Assembly (NCBI GenBank): GCA_964505325.1
Contig: CAZDHT010000052.1
Location: forward strand, 1 to 24,484
DNA: 24,484 nucleotides
Direction: 5' to 3'
Origin: CAZDHT01 sp964505325
GTDB taxonomy: Bacteria > Planctomycetota > PUPC01
Of the stretch, positions 7,759 through 15,285 are shown one piece after another. The number at the start of each line of letters is the position of its first letter. Position 1 is the first letter of the stretch. The notes below the pieces were generated by a model. It did not search any database. It had not been told where the DNA came from and was given only the letters and a program-made list of their open reading frames with translations. Position numbers and translations under genes: made by a program.

Positions 7759-8172
7759 TTGAGGCAGCGGGAGAGGCGTCTGAGCGGAGAGCCGCAGGCG
7801 ATCGGCGATGTCCTGGCCCGCTACATGCGCACGTCGGGGCTGAAGGAGAAGCTGCGGAGCCCTGAGATTTACCACTGCTGGCCCGAGGTGGCGGGGGTGG
7901 AGATCTGCGAGCACAGCCGGGTCGTCGGCTTCAACAACTGCGTGCTGTACGTGGAAGTGGATTCGGCGCCGTGGCTGCATATGCTGTCCACGTTCAGGAA
8001 ACAGGGACTCCTCACCGGCCTGCGGCAGACGATGCGCGGCGTCCGGGTGAGAGACATACGGTTCAGGATCGGCAGTTCCGCCGGCTCGGGGGCGGACTCG
8101 GAAGGGAAGCTGTGGCCAAAGCGAAAGAACCCACCTACGACGCACGAAACATCAAGGTCCTGCCCGGCATAG
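7759..8172 (+). CDS. dciA: DciA (DUF721) helicase-loader-type protein
   Basis: A 137-residue DUF721 protein. The domain spans about residues 10-105, with the signature WPEVAG (41-46), the beta strand LYVEVDSAPWLHML (63-76) and STFRKQGLL. DciA proteins bind replicative helicase DnaB and are considered the widespread ancestral helicase operators; the helicase link here rests on family knowledge. The start is TTG at 7759, chosen because a perfect AGGAGG (7745-7750) stands 8 bases before it. The last 61 bases overlap the gyrB start, and residues after about 108 look unconserved and are probably shaped by the gyrB frame and ribosome binding site. Confidence 0.88.
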   Translation: MRQRERRLSGEPQAIGDVLARYMRTSGLKEKLRSPEIYHCWPEVAGVEICEHSRVVGFNNCVLYVEVDSAPWLHMLSTFRKQGLLTGLRQTMRGVRVRDIRFRIGSSAGSGADSEGKLWPKRKNPPTTHETSRSCPA

Positions 8173-10541
8173 AGGGCGTCCGCAAACGCCCGGCCATGTA
8201 CATCGGCGACACCAACGTCCGCGGCCTCCACCACCTGGTGGAGGAAGTGGTGGCCAACTCCATCGACGAGGCCGTCGCTGGATACTGCAAGAACATCTCG
8301 GTCCGCCTGAACATCGACGGCAGTTGCACCGTCACCGACGACGGCCGCGGCATCCCGGTCGACCTGCACAAGCAGGAAAAGAAGCCCGCCCTCGAAGTGG
8401 TGATGACCATGCTGCACGCGGGGGGCAAGTTCGACCACAAGAGCTACAAGGTCGCCGCCGGGCTTCACGGCGTCGGGCTCTCGTGCGTCAACGCACTCAG
8501 CGAATGGGTGGAAGCCGACATCAAGATCAACGGCAAAGTGCACCACCAGGAATACGCGCGCGGCAGGGCGACGTCCGAGCTCACCGTGCTCGGCCAGGCC
8601 AAAGGCACCGGGACCAAGATCACGTTCAAGCCCGACCCGGAGATCTTCGAGGTCACCGAATTCAGCTGCGAAACCATCGCCACCCGGCTCCGGGAGCTCG
8701 CCTTCCTCAACAGCGGCATCCGCATCAAGCTCAGAGACGAGGCCGCCGAACGCGAGGACGAGTTCTGTTACAGGGGCGGCCTCGCCGAGTTCGTCAAACA
8801 CCTCAACGAGGGCAAGACTGTCCTCCACAAGAAGCCCATCCACTTCCAGCGGGACGAGGGCCCGGTGGGCGTCGAGCTTGCCCTTCAGTGCACCGACTCA
8901 TACAGCGAGGTCATCCTCTCGTTCGCCAACAACATCCACACCCACGACGGGGGCACGCACCTCAGCGGGCTGAAATCCGCGCTCACCCGCACGTTCAACT
9001 ACTACGCGCGGAGGCACAACCTCCTGAAGAGCGGCAAGTCCCCGCTGGGCGAGGATATCCGCGAGGGAATGACCGCGGTCCTCAGCGTGATGCTGCCCGA
9101 GCCGCAGTTCGAAGCCCAGTCCAAGAACAAGCTGAACAATCCGGGCATTGAGGGCATCGTCGAATCGTCGGTCAACCAATTGCTGGGGGAGTTCCTGGAG
9201 GAGAACCCGCGGGTCGCCCGGGCGATCATCGGCAAGGCTATCCAGGCGGCCCAGGCGCGCGAGGCGGCGCGAAGAGCGCGCGAACTGACCCGCCGCAAGG
9301 GGGTCCTCTCCTCGGGCAGCCTGCCGCTGGCACTGTCCGACTGCTCCTCCCGAAACGTGGAGACCACGGAGCTGTTCATCGTCGAGGGCCAGTCGGCCGG
9401 CGGCAATGCCAAGCAGTGCCGTGACAGCACCTTCCAGGCCATCCTCCCGCTCCAGGGAAAGATACTGAACGTCGAGAAGGCGCGCATCGACCGGATGCTC
9501 AACTACGAACAGATCAGCACCCTGATCAGCGCCCTGGGCACCGGGATCGGCGTCGACGACTTCAACCCGGGGAAAGCACGGTACGGCAAGATCATCATCA
9601 TGACCGACGCCGACGTGGACGGGCTCCACATCCGGACCCTTCTGCTCACGTTCTTCTTCCGCCACATGCGCGGACTCATCGACCGCGGCATGATCTACAT
9701 CGCGCAGCCGCCGCTGTACGGGGTGAAGCGCAAATCGAAGATGCAGTACTATCTCGACGACTCGGCGTTCCAGAGCGCCCTGCTCGCCTCGGGCACCGAG
9801 GGCGTGACGCTCGAGTACCCCGCCCGGAAGGTCGAATTGTCCGGCGCCAAATTGCGCGAGCTGGTCGAAGAGCTGATAAGCCTGGAGGGGCTGGCGCGGG
9901 TCCTCCACCGGCACGGGGCCGAGCTGCCACAGATCCTCGCCGGGTGGCTGGAGAAGAAGCGGATGCCCATGTTCCGAATCACCATCAACGGCGACACTCT
10001 GCTGGCGTACTCCCAGAAGGAAGTGGATTCGATCATCAAGCAGGCGGCCAAGGCGAAGGGGCGCGAACTGGCGGTCAGCAATGGCGCCGGCGTGGAGGAA
10101 GCCGAGGGCGAACTCGATGTGATCGAGCTGCACGAGATCGCGAACGTCCGGAAATGCATCGGACGGCTGACCCAGGCCAAGCTCGATATCGCCGATTACT
10201 GCCCGCCGGAACGCGTGCAAGAGGATACTGAGCCCAAGTACATCGTGAGGGCCAACAGCGACTCGACCGCGTTGATGTCTCTGTCCGAGATCCCCGCCGC
10301 CGTCCGCAAGCTGGCCGAAAAGGGAATGGAGATCCAACGCTACAAGGGCCTGGGCGAGATGAACCCCGAGCAGCTCGGCGAGACGGCAATGAACCCCGCC
10401 ACCCGCTTGCTGCTGCGGGTGATCGTCGAGGACGCCGCCGAGGCCGACCGGCTGTTCACCGTCTTGATGGGCGACAAGGTCGAGCCGCGGCGCCAGTTCA
10501 TCGAACGGTATGCCCTCGAAGCCACCAACCTCGACTTCTGA
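8112..10541 (+). CDS. gyrB: DNA gyrase subunit B
   Basis: An 809-residue type IIA topoisomerase ATPase subunit that supercoils DNA with GyrA. The GHKL ATPase motifs are EEVVANSIDEA (44-54; catalytic Glu45, Mg-binding Asn49), DDGRGIPV (76-83) and LHGVGLSCVNALS. The TOPRIM domain has Glu425, Asp499 and Asp501 in DADVDG. The length and the extra about 170 residues after the TOPRIM (about 560-735) match Gram-negative GyrB. The TOPRIM loop reads EGQSAGG rather than EGDSAGG, and AKQCRD rather than AKQGRD; the later block is LPLQGKILNVEKAR. The GTG at 8112 was chosen because GGAAGGGA precedes it and the protein then begins at the normal GyrB N-terminus. Paralogue ParE is less likely given the dnaN context and insert. 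Confidence 0.96.
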   Translation: MAKAKEPTYDARNIKVLPGIEGVRKRPAMYIGDTNVRGLHHLVEEVVANSIDEAVAGYCKNISVRLNIDGSCTVTDDGRGIPVDLHKQEKKPALEVVMTMLHAGGKFDHKSYKVAAGLHGVGLSCVNALSEWVEADIKINGKVHHQEYARGRATSELTVLGQAKGTGTKITFKPDPEIFEVTEFSCETIATRLRELAFLNSGIRIKLRDEAAEREDEFCYRGGLAEFVKHLNEGKTVLHKKPIHFQRDEGPVGVELALQCTDSYSEVILSFANNIHTHDGGTHLSGLKSALTRTFNYYARRHNLLKSGKSPLGEDIREGMTAVLSVMLPEPQFEAQSKNKLNNPGIEGIVESSVNQLLGEFLEENPRVARAIIGKAIQAAQAREAARRARELTRRKGVLSSGSLPLALSDCSSRNVETTELFIVEGQSAGGNAKQCRDSTFQAILPLQGKILNVEKARIDRMLNYEQISTLISALGTGIGVDDFNPGKARYGKIIIMTDADVDGLHIRTLLLTFFFRHMRGLIDRGMIYIAQPPLYGVKRKSKMQYYLDDSAFQSALLASGTEGVTLEYPARKVELSGAKLRELVEELISLEGLARVLHRHGAELPQILAGWLEKKRMPMFRITINGDTLLAYSQKEVDSIIKQAAKAKGRELAVSNGAGVEEAEGELDVIELHEIANVRKCIGRLTQAKLDIADYCPPERVQEDTEPKYIVRANSDSTALMSLSEIPAAVRKLAEKGMEIQRYKGLGEMNPEQLGETAMNPATRLLLRVIVEDAAEADRLFTVLMGDKVEPRRQFIERYALEATNLDF

Positions 10542-10547
10542 GGGCCA

Positions 10548-10666
10548 CTAACAAAACTGTGGGGCGGACACTCTTGTCCGCCACCTGGCAGGCAGGAAGG
10601 GACTCCGCCGAAGCGGCTATGTCCCTCTCGCGAAGACGGATGCCTGCCCCACAGGGGTTCTGTTAG
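10548..10666 (+). repeat. 119-bp nested palindrome (MITE/REP-like), possible bidirectional terminator
   Basis: The ends form inverted repeats: CTAACA (10548-10553) with TGTTAG (10661-10666), then CTGTGGGGC (10557-10565) with GCCCCACAG (10646-10654). Inside are a perfect hairpin GGCGGACA-CTCT-TGTCCGCC (10563-10582) and a second nested one with arms GGCAGGCA/TGCCTGCC (10587-10594, 10641-10648), AGGGAC/GTCCCT (10598-10603, 10621-10626) and CCGC-CGAA-GCGG (10605-10616). It has no coding capacity and sits between the convergent gyrB and methyltransferase genes, so it could also stop transcription from both sides. There is no T-run. Confidence 0.7.
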
Positions 10667-10708
10667 AGCTTCTGAAGCCGCTTCCGCGCCCGAAACGCCA
10701 ACCCCCGC

Positions 10709-11308
10709 TCATCCCGCAGACAGCACTTCCTTCGCCGCAAGCAGCACGAAGGCCAGGAGACCGGAGCTTTCCACCAGCAGACTGGGCAGCAGAAACGGCC
10801 CGACGCCCGGCGCACCGGCGCCCTCCGGTCGCCGGAACCGCGGCCGCCAGCGGGGCACCCGGGCTAGGTATCGCCGGTACGGCTCGCCGTGTTTCCTGAG
10901 GAGATGCGCCTCCTCGTAGCGCACCGCCCCCCCGAACACGATGACGCACCACGCCAGCATGGCGGGCAGGAACCACAACAGCTCGGACGCGACGCAAAGC
11001 CCCAGCAGGATCAGCGTGCTCCCGATGTAGGCGGGGTTGCGCACGTAGGCGTATGGCCCCGTCGTGGTCAGGACCCGGTGAACGTCGAGCCGATAGCGCA
11101 GATGCACCTGGGCCCACACCCGCGCGGCAAAGCCCGCCAGGAAAAGCGCCGTTCCCGCGGGAAAGACGAACCACGCCTCGCTCTCGCCGGAATGGCAAAG
11201 CAGGAGAAAGACCACAATGGGCAGAAACAGCCTGCCGCGAAAACGATACCAGACGGGGGGAAGCCCCCCGCCCGCGCCGCCGAGCTTCCGCACCCGAAGC
11301 TTCTCCAC
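10709..11308 (-). CDS. Isoprenylcysteine carboxyl methyltransferase-family membrane protein (copy 1)
   Basis: A 199-residue polytopic protein with hydrophobic segments at about 27-40, 46-66, 95-128 and 172-192. It carries the ICMT/phospholipid methyltransferase signature TTGPYAYVRNPAYIG (82-96) and the cofactor-side block RYEEAHLLRKHGEPYRRYL (130-148) followed by VPRWRP. These bind SAM at the membrane interface in the family; bacterial substrates are mostly unknown. The start is GTG at 11308, with a purine-rich GAGGAGAGG stretch about 10 bases upstream. It is convergent to gyrB and divergent from the response regulator gene, so it is a monocistronic unit. A second, diverged family member lies at 22508-23095. 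Confidence 0.82.
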   Translation of the reverse strand: MEKLRVRKLGGAGGGLPPVWYRFRGRLFLPIVVFLLLCHSGESEAWFVFPAGTALFLAGFAARVWAQVHLRYRLDVHRVLTTTGPYAYVRNPAYIGSTLILLGLCVASELLWFLPAMLAWCVIVFGGAVRYEEAHLLRKHGEPYRRYLARVPRWRPRFRRPEGAGAPGVGPFLLPSLLVESSGLLAFVLLAAKEVLSAG

Positions 11309-11415
11309 CCTGCGCCTCTCCTCATCCGGCGCCGGGCCGCCGCCGGACCCGGCGATTCATATGACCAAGGACCCCGCACGAAACATCAGCCGGTCATGAT
11401 TGTCCCCGGCGGGCC

Positions 11416-11444
11416 TTACGCGAAGGTGACAGTCGGATTACAAT
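11416..11444 (+). promoter_or_regulatory. Weak candidate promoter for the two-component operon
   Basis: TTACGC (11416-11421), a 17-base spacer and TACAAT (11439-11444) stand 88 bases before the response regulator start. The -10 is good (5 of 6) and the -35 poor, so activation by a regulator, perhaps the response regulator itself, would be expected if this is real. The rest of 11309-11531 shows nothing else recognisable. Confidence 0.3.
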
Positions 11445-11531
11445 TATGTCATCCCGCAAAGAGAAACCTTGATGGAGGCCCGCTCCGGTGGTAGAAGGGG
11501 GTGTCTCAACCGCGGTCTGCAAGGGAGACCG

Positions 11532-12206
11532 ATGAGAGCGCTGGTTGTCGAAGACGACAAACGAATCGCGGCATTCGTCCGGCGGGGCCTGCGCGAGCAA
11601 TCCTTCGCCGTCGACGTCGCCCACGACGGTGATAGCGGCCTGCACTTCGCCCTGACCGAAACCTACGATGTCATCATCCTGGACATCCTGCTGCCCGAGC
11701 GAGACGGCAAGAGCGTGCTCAAGGCCATCCGCGCCGACGGAGTGACCACGCCCGTGATCATGCTCACCGCGGTCGACTCCGTCCGCTCCAAGGTGGAAGT
11801 CCTCGACATGGGCGCCGACGATTACATCACCAAGCCGTTCTCGGGCTCGGAGCTGCTGGCGCGGATTCGGAGCATCCGGCGACGCGCCACGGGGCAGTCT
11901 CAGGCCCCGTTCAACGCCGCCGATCTCGTCCTCGACCCCGCCTCTCACCAGGTCACCCGCGGCGACCGGAAGATTGAACTGACCGCCAAGGAGTATTCGC
12001 TGCTGTACTTGCTGATGGAGAACGCCGGGCATCCCGTCACCCGCACGATGATCATCGAACAGGTGTGGGACCGCAACTTCGACAGCTTCACCAACGTCGT
12101 GGACGTGCACATGAGCCGCCTGCGCGCCAAGATCGACCGCGACTTCGACCGGAAGCTCATCCGCACCATCAAGGGAGTCGGATATGTCCTCACCGACGAG
12201 GACTAG
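11532..12206 (+). CDS. OmpR/PhoB-family response regulator
   Basis: A 224-residue two-domain regulator. The receiver domain (1-115) has the acidic pocket VVEDD (5-9), phosphoacceptor Asp51 in ILDILLPERDG, a switch Thr in MLTAVDS and the invariant Lys in ITKPF. The C-terminal winged helix (about 128-222) ends with VDVHMSRLRAKID and IRTIKGVGYVL, the OmpR-type DNA-contact and hairpin region. It resembles the CusR/CopR/QseB branch. The ATG at 11532 is chosen because the protein then starts exactly at MRALVVEDD, with AAGGGAG at 11521-11527; an upstream ATG at 11469 would add an unconserved 21 residues. Its end overlaps the sensor kinase start by 23 bases, so the pair is translated together. Confidence 0.93.
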   Translation: MRALVVEDDKRIAAFVRRGLREQSFAVDVAHDGDSGLHFALTETYDVIILDILLPERDGKSVLKAIRADGVTTPVIMLTAVDSVRSKVEVLDMGADDYITKPFSGSELLARIRSIRRRATGQSQAPFNAADLVLDPASHQVTRGDRKIELTAKEYSLLYLLMENAGHPVTRTMIIEQVWDRNFDSFTNVVDVHMSRLRAKIDRDFDRKLIRTIKGVGYVLTDED

Positions 12207-13632
12207 GCGGTTCCGCGGATTGGGCTTCCGGCTCACCGTTTGGTCCGCCGCCGTGCTGTGCGCCGCCGCGCTCGGCACTGGGTGGTTCCTTTACCTCCGC
12301 CTCCAGACCGGCCTGCACAAGCAGAACGACGAGTTCCTCGAACTGTGGTCCAAGGACTTCACCTCACTGGTCGCTCAGGACCCCGGAGACGAAGAGAAGA
12401 TCAAGAGCGAACTGCAACGCGAAACCAGTCTGGCGGACCAGACGAGCGTCGTGTGCCGACTGTTGAGACCGGACGGTGAGGAGGTATTTCGATCCAAGAC
12501 GTTCCCGAAGCACGGCCGCGACATCGGCGCTATCATCGCGGAGGCGCGGGAAGCGAAAGGGCGGGTGGAGACCTGGACCGCTCGGGGAGAGTCTTCCTGG
12601 CCGCACCTCATGACGGCGGAGGCGGTGCGGTCCCGCGGCAGGCTGAGATATGTGGTGGAGACCGGCTACCACCTCAAGCGGACCGAGTGGACGCTCCGCA
12701 ACTACAGGATGAACTTGCTGCGGGTTCTGGTCCCTCTCGTGGTGATCGGCATCGTGGGCGGCTGGCTGCTGGCCCGGAAATCGCTGGCCCCCATCGCCGA
12801 CATGACGTCGACAGCGCAGACGATTTCGCGCGCATCCCTGCAGAAGCGCATCCCGGTCAAGGGCAGCGGCGACGAGCTCGACCGGCTGGCCGAGGTGCTG
12901 AACGAGATGCTCGACCGGATCCAGGAATCGTTCGAACGCACAGAGCGCTTCTCATCCGACCTGGCCCACGAGCTGAAGACCCCCCTGACCGCTCTCAAGG
13001 GCGAAGTGGAGGCTGCCCTGATCGGAGACCGTTCGGCCGACGAACTGCGCGTCATTATCGCCGAACAGGCCGAAACGTACGACCGGCTCAACAGCATGAT
13101 CACCGATCTGCTGCTGCTTGCCCGAAAGGCTCCCGACGCGGCCCGCCCGCAGTTCCGACCGTTCGACGTGAGAGACTGCGCGCACGAGGCGGTGGACACG
13201 TTCGCGCCGCTGGCGGAGGAGGCGCAGGTCGAACTCAGCGCCGCCTACCCGGACCGTCCCTGCGAGGTGCAGGGCGACAAGTCATCGCTCTGCCGGGTGT
13301 TCTCCAACCTGCTCGACAACGCAATAAAGCACACCCCCGCAGGCGGCCGGGTCTCGGTCGAGGTCCGCGCCGGTGAGAAGTGCACGATCACCGTGCGCGA
13401 CACCGGCCGGGGGATCGAGCCCGAGGATTTGCCACACGTCTTCGAGCGGTTCTACCGGGGCGACCGTGCCCGGTCCCGCGAGACCGGCGGGTCCGGCCTC
13501 GGCCTCAGCATCTGCAAGCAGATCGTAGAGAACCACCGCGGTTCCATCTCGATCCGGAGCCAGCCCGGCCGGGGCACGAACGTCACCATCGAACTGCCCC
13601 GGGCGCCGGAGCACGGCGGCCCCGGCGCATAG
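12184..13632 (+). CDS. Membrane sensor histidine kinase (CusS/QseC-like architecture)
   Basis: A 482-residue kinase partnered with the overlapping response regulator. It has a first transmembrane helix at about 17-39, a periplasmic sensor of about 130 residues (40-174), a second helix (about 178-197), HAMP (198-250), an H-box FSSDLAHELKTPLTALKGE with phosphorylated His262, and an ATPase domain with N-box NLLDNAIKH (Asn379), G1 DTGRG (406-410), F-box HVFERFYRG and G2 GSGLGL (436-441). All catalytic boxes are intact. The sensor domain has one cysteine and only scattered histidines (44, 110, 141, 163), and gives no clear ligand motif; a metal-sensing label would be by family resemblance only. 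AAGGGAG at 12171-12177 precedes the ATG by 6 bases. Confidence 0.93.
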   Translation: MSSPTRTRRFRGLGFRLTVWSAAVLCAAALGTGWFLYLRLQTGLHKQNDEFLELWSKDFTSLVAQDPGDEEKIKSELQRETSLADQTSVVCRLLRPDGEEVFRSKTFPKHGRDIGAIIAEAREAKGRVETWTARGESSWPHLMTAEAVRSRGRLRYVVETGYHLKRTEWTLRNYRMNLLRVLVPLVVIGIVGGWLLARKSLAPIADMTSTAQTISRASLQKRIPVKGSGDELDRLAEVLNEMLDRIQESFERTERFSSDLAHELKTPLTALKGEVEAALIGDRSADELRVIIAEQAETYDRLNSMITDLLLLARKAPDAARPQFRPFDVRDCAHEAVDTFAPLAEEAQVELSAAYPDRPCEVQGDKSSLCRVFSNLLDNAIKHTPAGGRVSVEVRAGEKCTITVRDTGRGIEPEDLPHVFERFYRGDRARSRETGGSGLGLSICKQIVENHRGSISIRSQPGRGTNVTIELPRAPEHGGPGA

Positions 13633-13662
13633 CCGCATCCCTGCCATAACGGTTTTGTAATC

Positions 13663-13713
13663 CCGCCTTCATCGTGGCGTAAGGCGGCATCTGCCACAAT
13701 ATCGGGCGTGGCA
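13663..13713 (+). promoter_or_regulatory. Two adjacent inverted repeats between sensor kinase and ferredoxin
   Basis: CCGCCTT (13663-13669) pairs with AAGGCGG (13681-13687), loop 11. TGCCAC (13692-13697) pairs with GTGGCA (13708-13713), loop 10. Neither is followed by a T-run. The first could attenuate or terminate the two-component transcript; the second could be an operator or leader structure for the ferredoxin gene, whose ATG is 47 bases further on. No convincing promoter hexamers were found in 13633-13760. Confidence 0.35.
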
Positions 13714-13760
13714 ACTTGGGGTGATGGAGCCGATACCGAATTGAACAAAGGAGACGACGG

Positions 13761-14069
13761 ATGAAAGCGAAGATTGTCCGGGAACGGTGCACGGGGTGCG
13801 GCGGCTGCAAAGCGACCTGCCCCGAGGTGTTCGAGATGTGGAACGGCGCGGCGTCCGTCCGACTCGAGACGGTACCGGCGATGGCCGAGGGGCTCTGCGT
13901 GGAAGCGATGTGGAACTGCCGGCACGGCGCCATCCGCGTCAGAGAGCTGGCCGGGGGCCTGTTCCCCAGATGGACCTCCTGCGAGCAAGGGCGCGGTGTG
14001 GCGCTCGGATACCCTGGCATGATCTGGTGCGCGCCGGTGTCCGTCGGCCGACTGTCCGGCGGAGAGTAA
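13761..14069 (+). CDS. Single [4Fe-4S] ferredoxin with C-terminal extension
   Basis: A 102-residue protein. Cys10, Cys13, Cys16 (CTGCGGC) and Cys53 (NCRHGAI) are the cluster ligands of a monocluster bacterial ferredoxin. Cys20 and Cys46 occupy the places of the disulfide found in Thermotoga-type ferredoxins. The usual Pro after the last ligand is Arg. The ferredoxin fold ends near residue 62; residues 63-102 are an extension with two more cysteines (74 and 90) of unknown role. It would carry single electrons in the cytoplasm; the partner is not evident. The start is well supported by AAAGGAG (13747-13753) 7 bases before ATG. Whether it is transcribed with the kinase upstream or the transferases downstream is uncertain. 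Confidence 0.85.
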   Translation: MKAKIVRERCTGCGGCKATCPEVFEMWNGAASVRLETVPAMAEGLCVEAMWNCRHGAIRVRELAGGLFPRWTSCEQGRGVALGYPGMIWCAPVSVGRLSGGE

Positions 14070-14127
14070 AGCCGGCGGAGAGCATGTAGACGAAGACGAG
14101 CAGACGAGTTCGATCGCCATATTTCTC

Positions 14128-14157
14128 TTGCTCCAGCCGCCTCCCATTCTGTATCGT
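14128..14157 (+). promoter_or_regulatory. Candidate promoter for the glycosyltransferase operon
   Basis: TTGCTC (14128-14133), an 18-base spacer and TATCGT (14152-14157) lie 55 bases before the GT2 start. The match is mediocre. The 142-base gap 14070-14211 contains no gene, and the GT2 start lacks a clear Shine-Dalgarno. Confidence 0.3.
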
Positions 14158-14211
14158 GGGTATGTGTGTGATCAGCATGGATCCGGATGATTACGGAACG
14201 GTATTCGCGTT

Positions 14212-14931
14212 ATGGTCCGACCGGAAATCTCTCTCGTTATTCCCGCCCACAACGAGGAAGAGTCGATCGAGGAATGCGTGCTCGAGGCCGCCGGCGTGCT
14301 GGACAAGCTCGACATGCCGTACGAGATTCTGGTCGTCGACGACGGCAGCAGCGACGGGACGTTCGACATGTTGAAGGCGGTCCGGAAGGACCTGCCGCAA
14401 CTCCGGGCGCTGCGCTTTAGGCGCAACCGCGGCCAGTCCGCCGCCATGGACGCCGGCTTTCATCACGCGGCCGGAGACATTGTCGTGACCATGGACGCGG
14501 ACCTCCAGAACGACCCGACGGACATCCCCAAGCTTCTCGAGGCGCTCAAGCAATGGGACGCGGTGTGCGGGATGCGGGTCAAGCGGCGGGACTCGCTCGG
14601 CAAGCGCATCTCTTCGCGCATCGCCAACTGGGTCCGCAACAAGCTCAGCGGCGAGAACATCCGCGACACGGGCTGTTCGCTGAAGGCGTACCGTCGCGAA
14701 TGTCTGATGAAGCTGAAGCTGTTCGAAGGTATGCACCGGTTCCTCCCCACGCTGATCAGGCTGGCCGGATACACCGTGATCGAGGTCCCCGTGAACCACC
14801 GCCCCCGCCTGCGCGGCCGGACCAAATACAACATGTGGAACCGCGTGTTCAAGAGCTTCCGCGACCTGCTGGCGGTGCGCTGGATGAAGCGGCGGTGGAT
14901 TCGCTACGAGATCGAGGAGGAGATTGAATGA
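14212..14931 (+). CDS. GT2 polyprenyl-phosphate sugar transferase (DPM1/ArnC-like)
   Basis: A 239-residue GT-A enzyme. It has ISLVIPAHNEEESI (6-19), VVDDGSSDGT (41-50), the metal-binding DAD in MDADLQNDP (94-102), an acceptor-loop region DTGCSLKAYRRE and HRPRLRGRTKYN near the C-terminus. This pattern is that of dolichol-phosphate mannose synthase and ArnC-type enzymes, which move a sugar from a nucleotide to a polyprenyl phosphate on the cytoplasmic side. Unlike ArnC it lacks the two C-terminal membrane helices, so it resembles soluble DPM1 and must dock to the membrane or a partner, perhaps the LAB_N protein encoded next with a 4-base ATGA overlap. The sugar is not predictable. The start is the first in-frame ATG before the conserved core. 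Confidence 0.9.
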   Translation: MVRPEISLVIPAHNEEESIEECVLEAAGVLDKLDMPYEILVVDDGSSDGTFDMLKAVRKDLPQLRALRFRRNRGQSAAMDAGFHHAAGDIVVTMDADLQNDPTDIPKLLEALKQWDAVCGMRVKRRDSLGKRISSRIANWVRNKLSGENIRDTGCSLKAYRRECLMKLKLFEGMHRFLPTLIRLAGYTVIEVPVNHRPRLRGRTKYNMWNRVFKSFRDLLAVRWMKRRWIRYEIEEEIE

Positions 14932-15284
14932 GCGACCTGTATGTCCTGGCCGCCTCGATGGCGGACCGTGGCTCGTGGTGGCCGGAGAGCTGGTTCGGCC
15001 GGTTCTGGGTGATGTTCGGCCTCGGCGCTCAGATCATCTTCACGGCGCGATTCCTCGTGCAGTGGATCGCCTCCGAGCGGCGCGGCAAGAGCTACGTGCC
15101 GATCGCCTTCTGGTACCTCAGCCTCGCCGGCGCGGCGATGCTTTTTGCCTATGCCGTCGTATGGAAACACGACATCGTGCTCACCCTGGGCCAGACGGTC
15201 GGGTTCTTCATCTACGTGCGGAACTTGATGCTGATCAAGAAAGAGGCCGGCAAAGCTGCGGCGGCGAGCGGCGAGAGCCCGTAG
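14928..15284 (+). CDS. LAB_N (lipid-A-disaccharide synthase N-terminal domain) membrane protein
   Basis: A 118-residue protein consisting almost only of a LAB_N domain. It has three to four hydrophobic stretches and the family signature AQIIFTARFLVQWIASERR (34-52), KSYVPIAFWYLSL (54-66) and GQTVGFFIYVRNL (88-100). Stand-alone copies of this domain commonly sit between a DPM1-like GT2 and an ArnT-like transferase, as here, and are suspected of handling or flipping the polyprenyl-phosphate sugar; that role is inference. It overlaps the GT2 stop by 4 bases and has GAGGAGGAG (14914-14922) 5 bases before its ATG. Confidence 0.9.
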   Translation: MSDLYVLAASMADRGSWWPESWFGRFWVMFGLGAQIIFTARFLVQWIASERRGKSYVPIAFWYLSLAGAAMLFAYAVVWKHDIVLTLGQTVGFFIYVRNLMLIKKEAGKAAAASGESP

Positions 15285-15285
15285 C

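Noticed and set aside
7971..8111. Longer GyrB starting at ATG 7971
   Set aside because: The added 47 residues are the dciA gene read in another frame; normal GyrB begins at the GTG 8112 start, which has a Shine-Dalgarno.
8898..10337. Open frame of 479 codons on the minus strand inside gyrB
   Set aside because: It lies wholly opposite a certain gene, has the low-complexity Val/Leu/Gln/Arg composition of GC-rich antisense frames, and no recognisable domain.
10617..11198. Alternative 193-codon minus-strand frame over the methyltransferase gene
   Set aside because: It overlaps in another frame the gene carrying the ICMT signature GPYAYVRNPAY and has no motif of its own.
11469..11531. Longer response regulator starting at ATG 11469
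   Set aside because: The extra 21 residues precede a textbook receiver-domain N-terminus, and the start at 11532 has AAGGGAG just before it.
13663..13687. Rho-independent terminator after the sensor kinase
   Set aside because: A good stem exists, but no T-run follows, so it is listed only as an inverted repeat.
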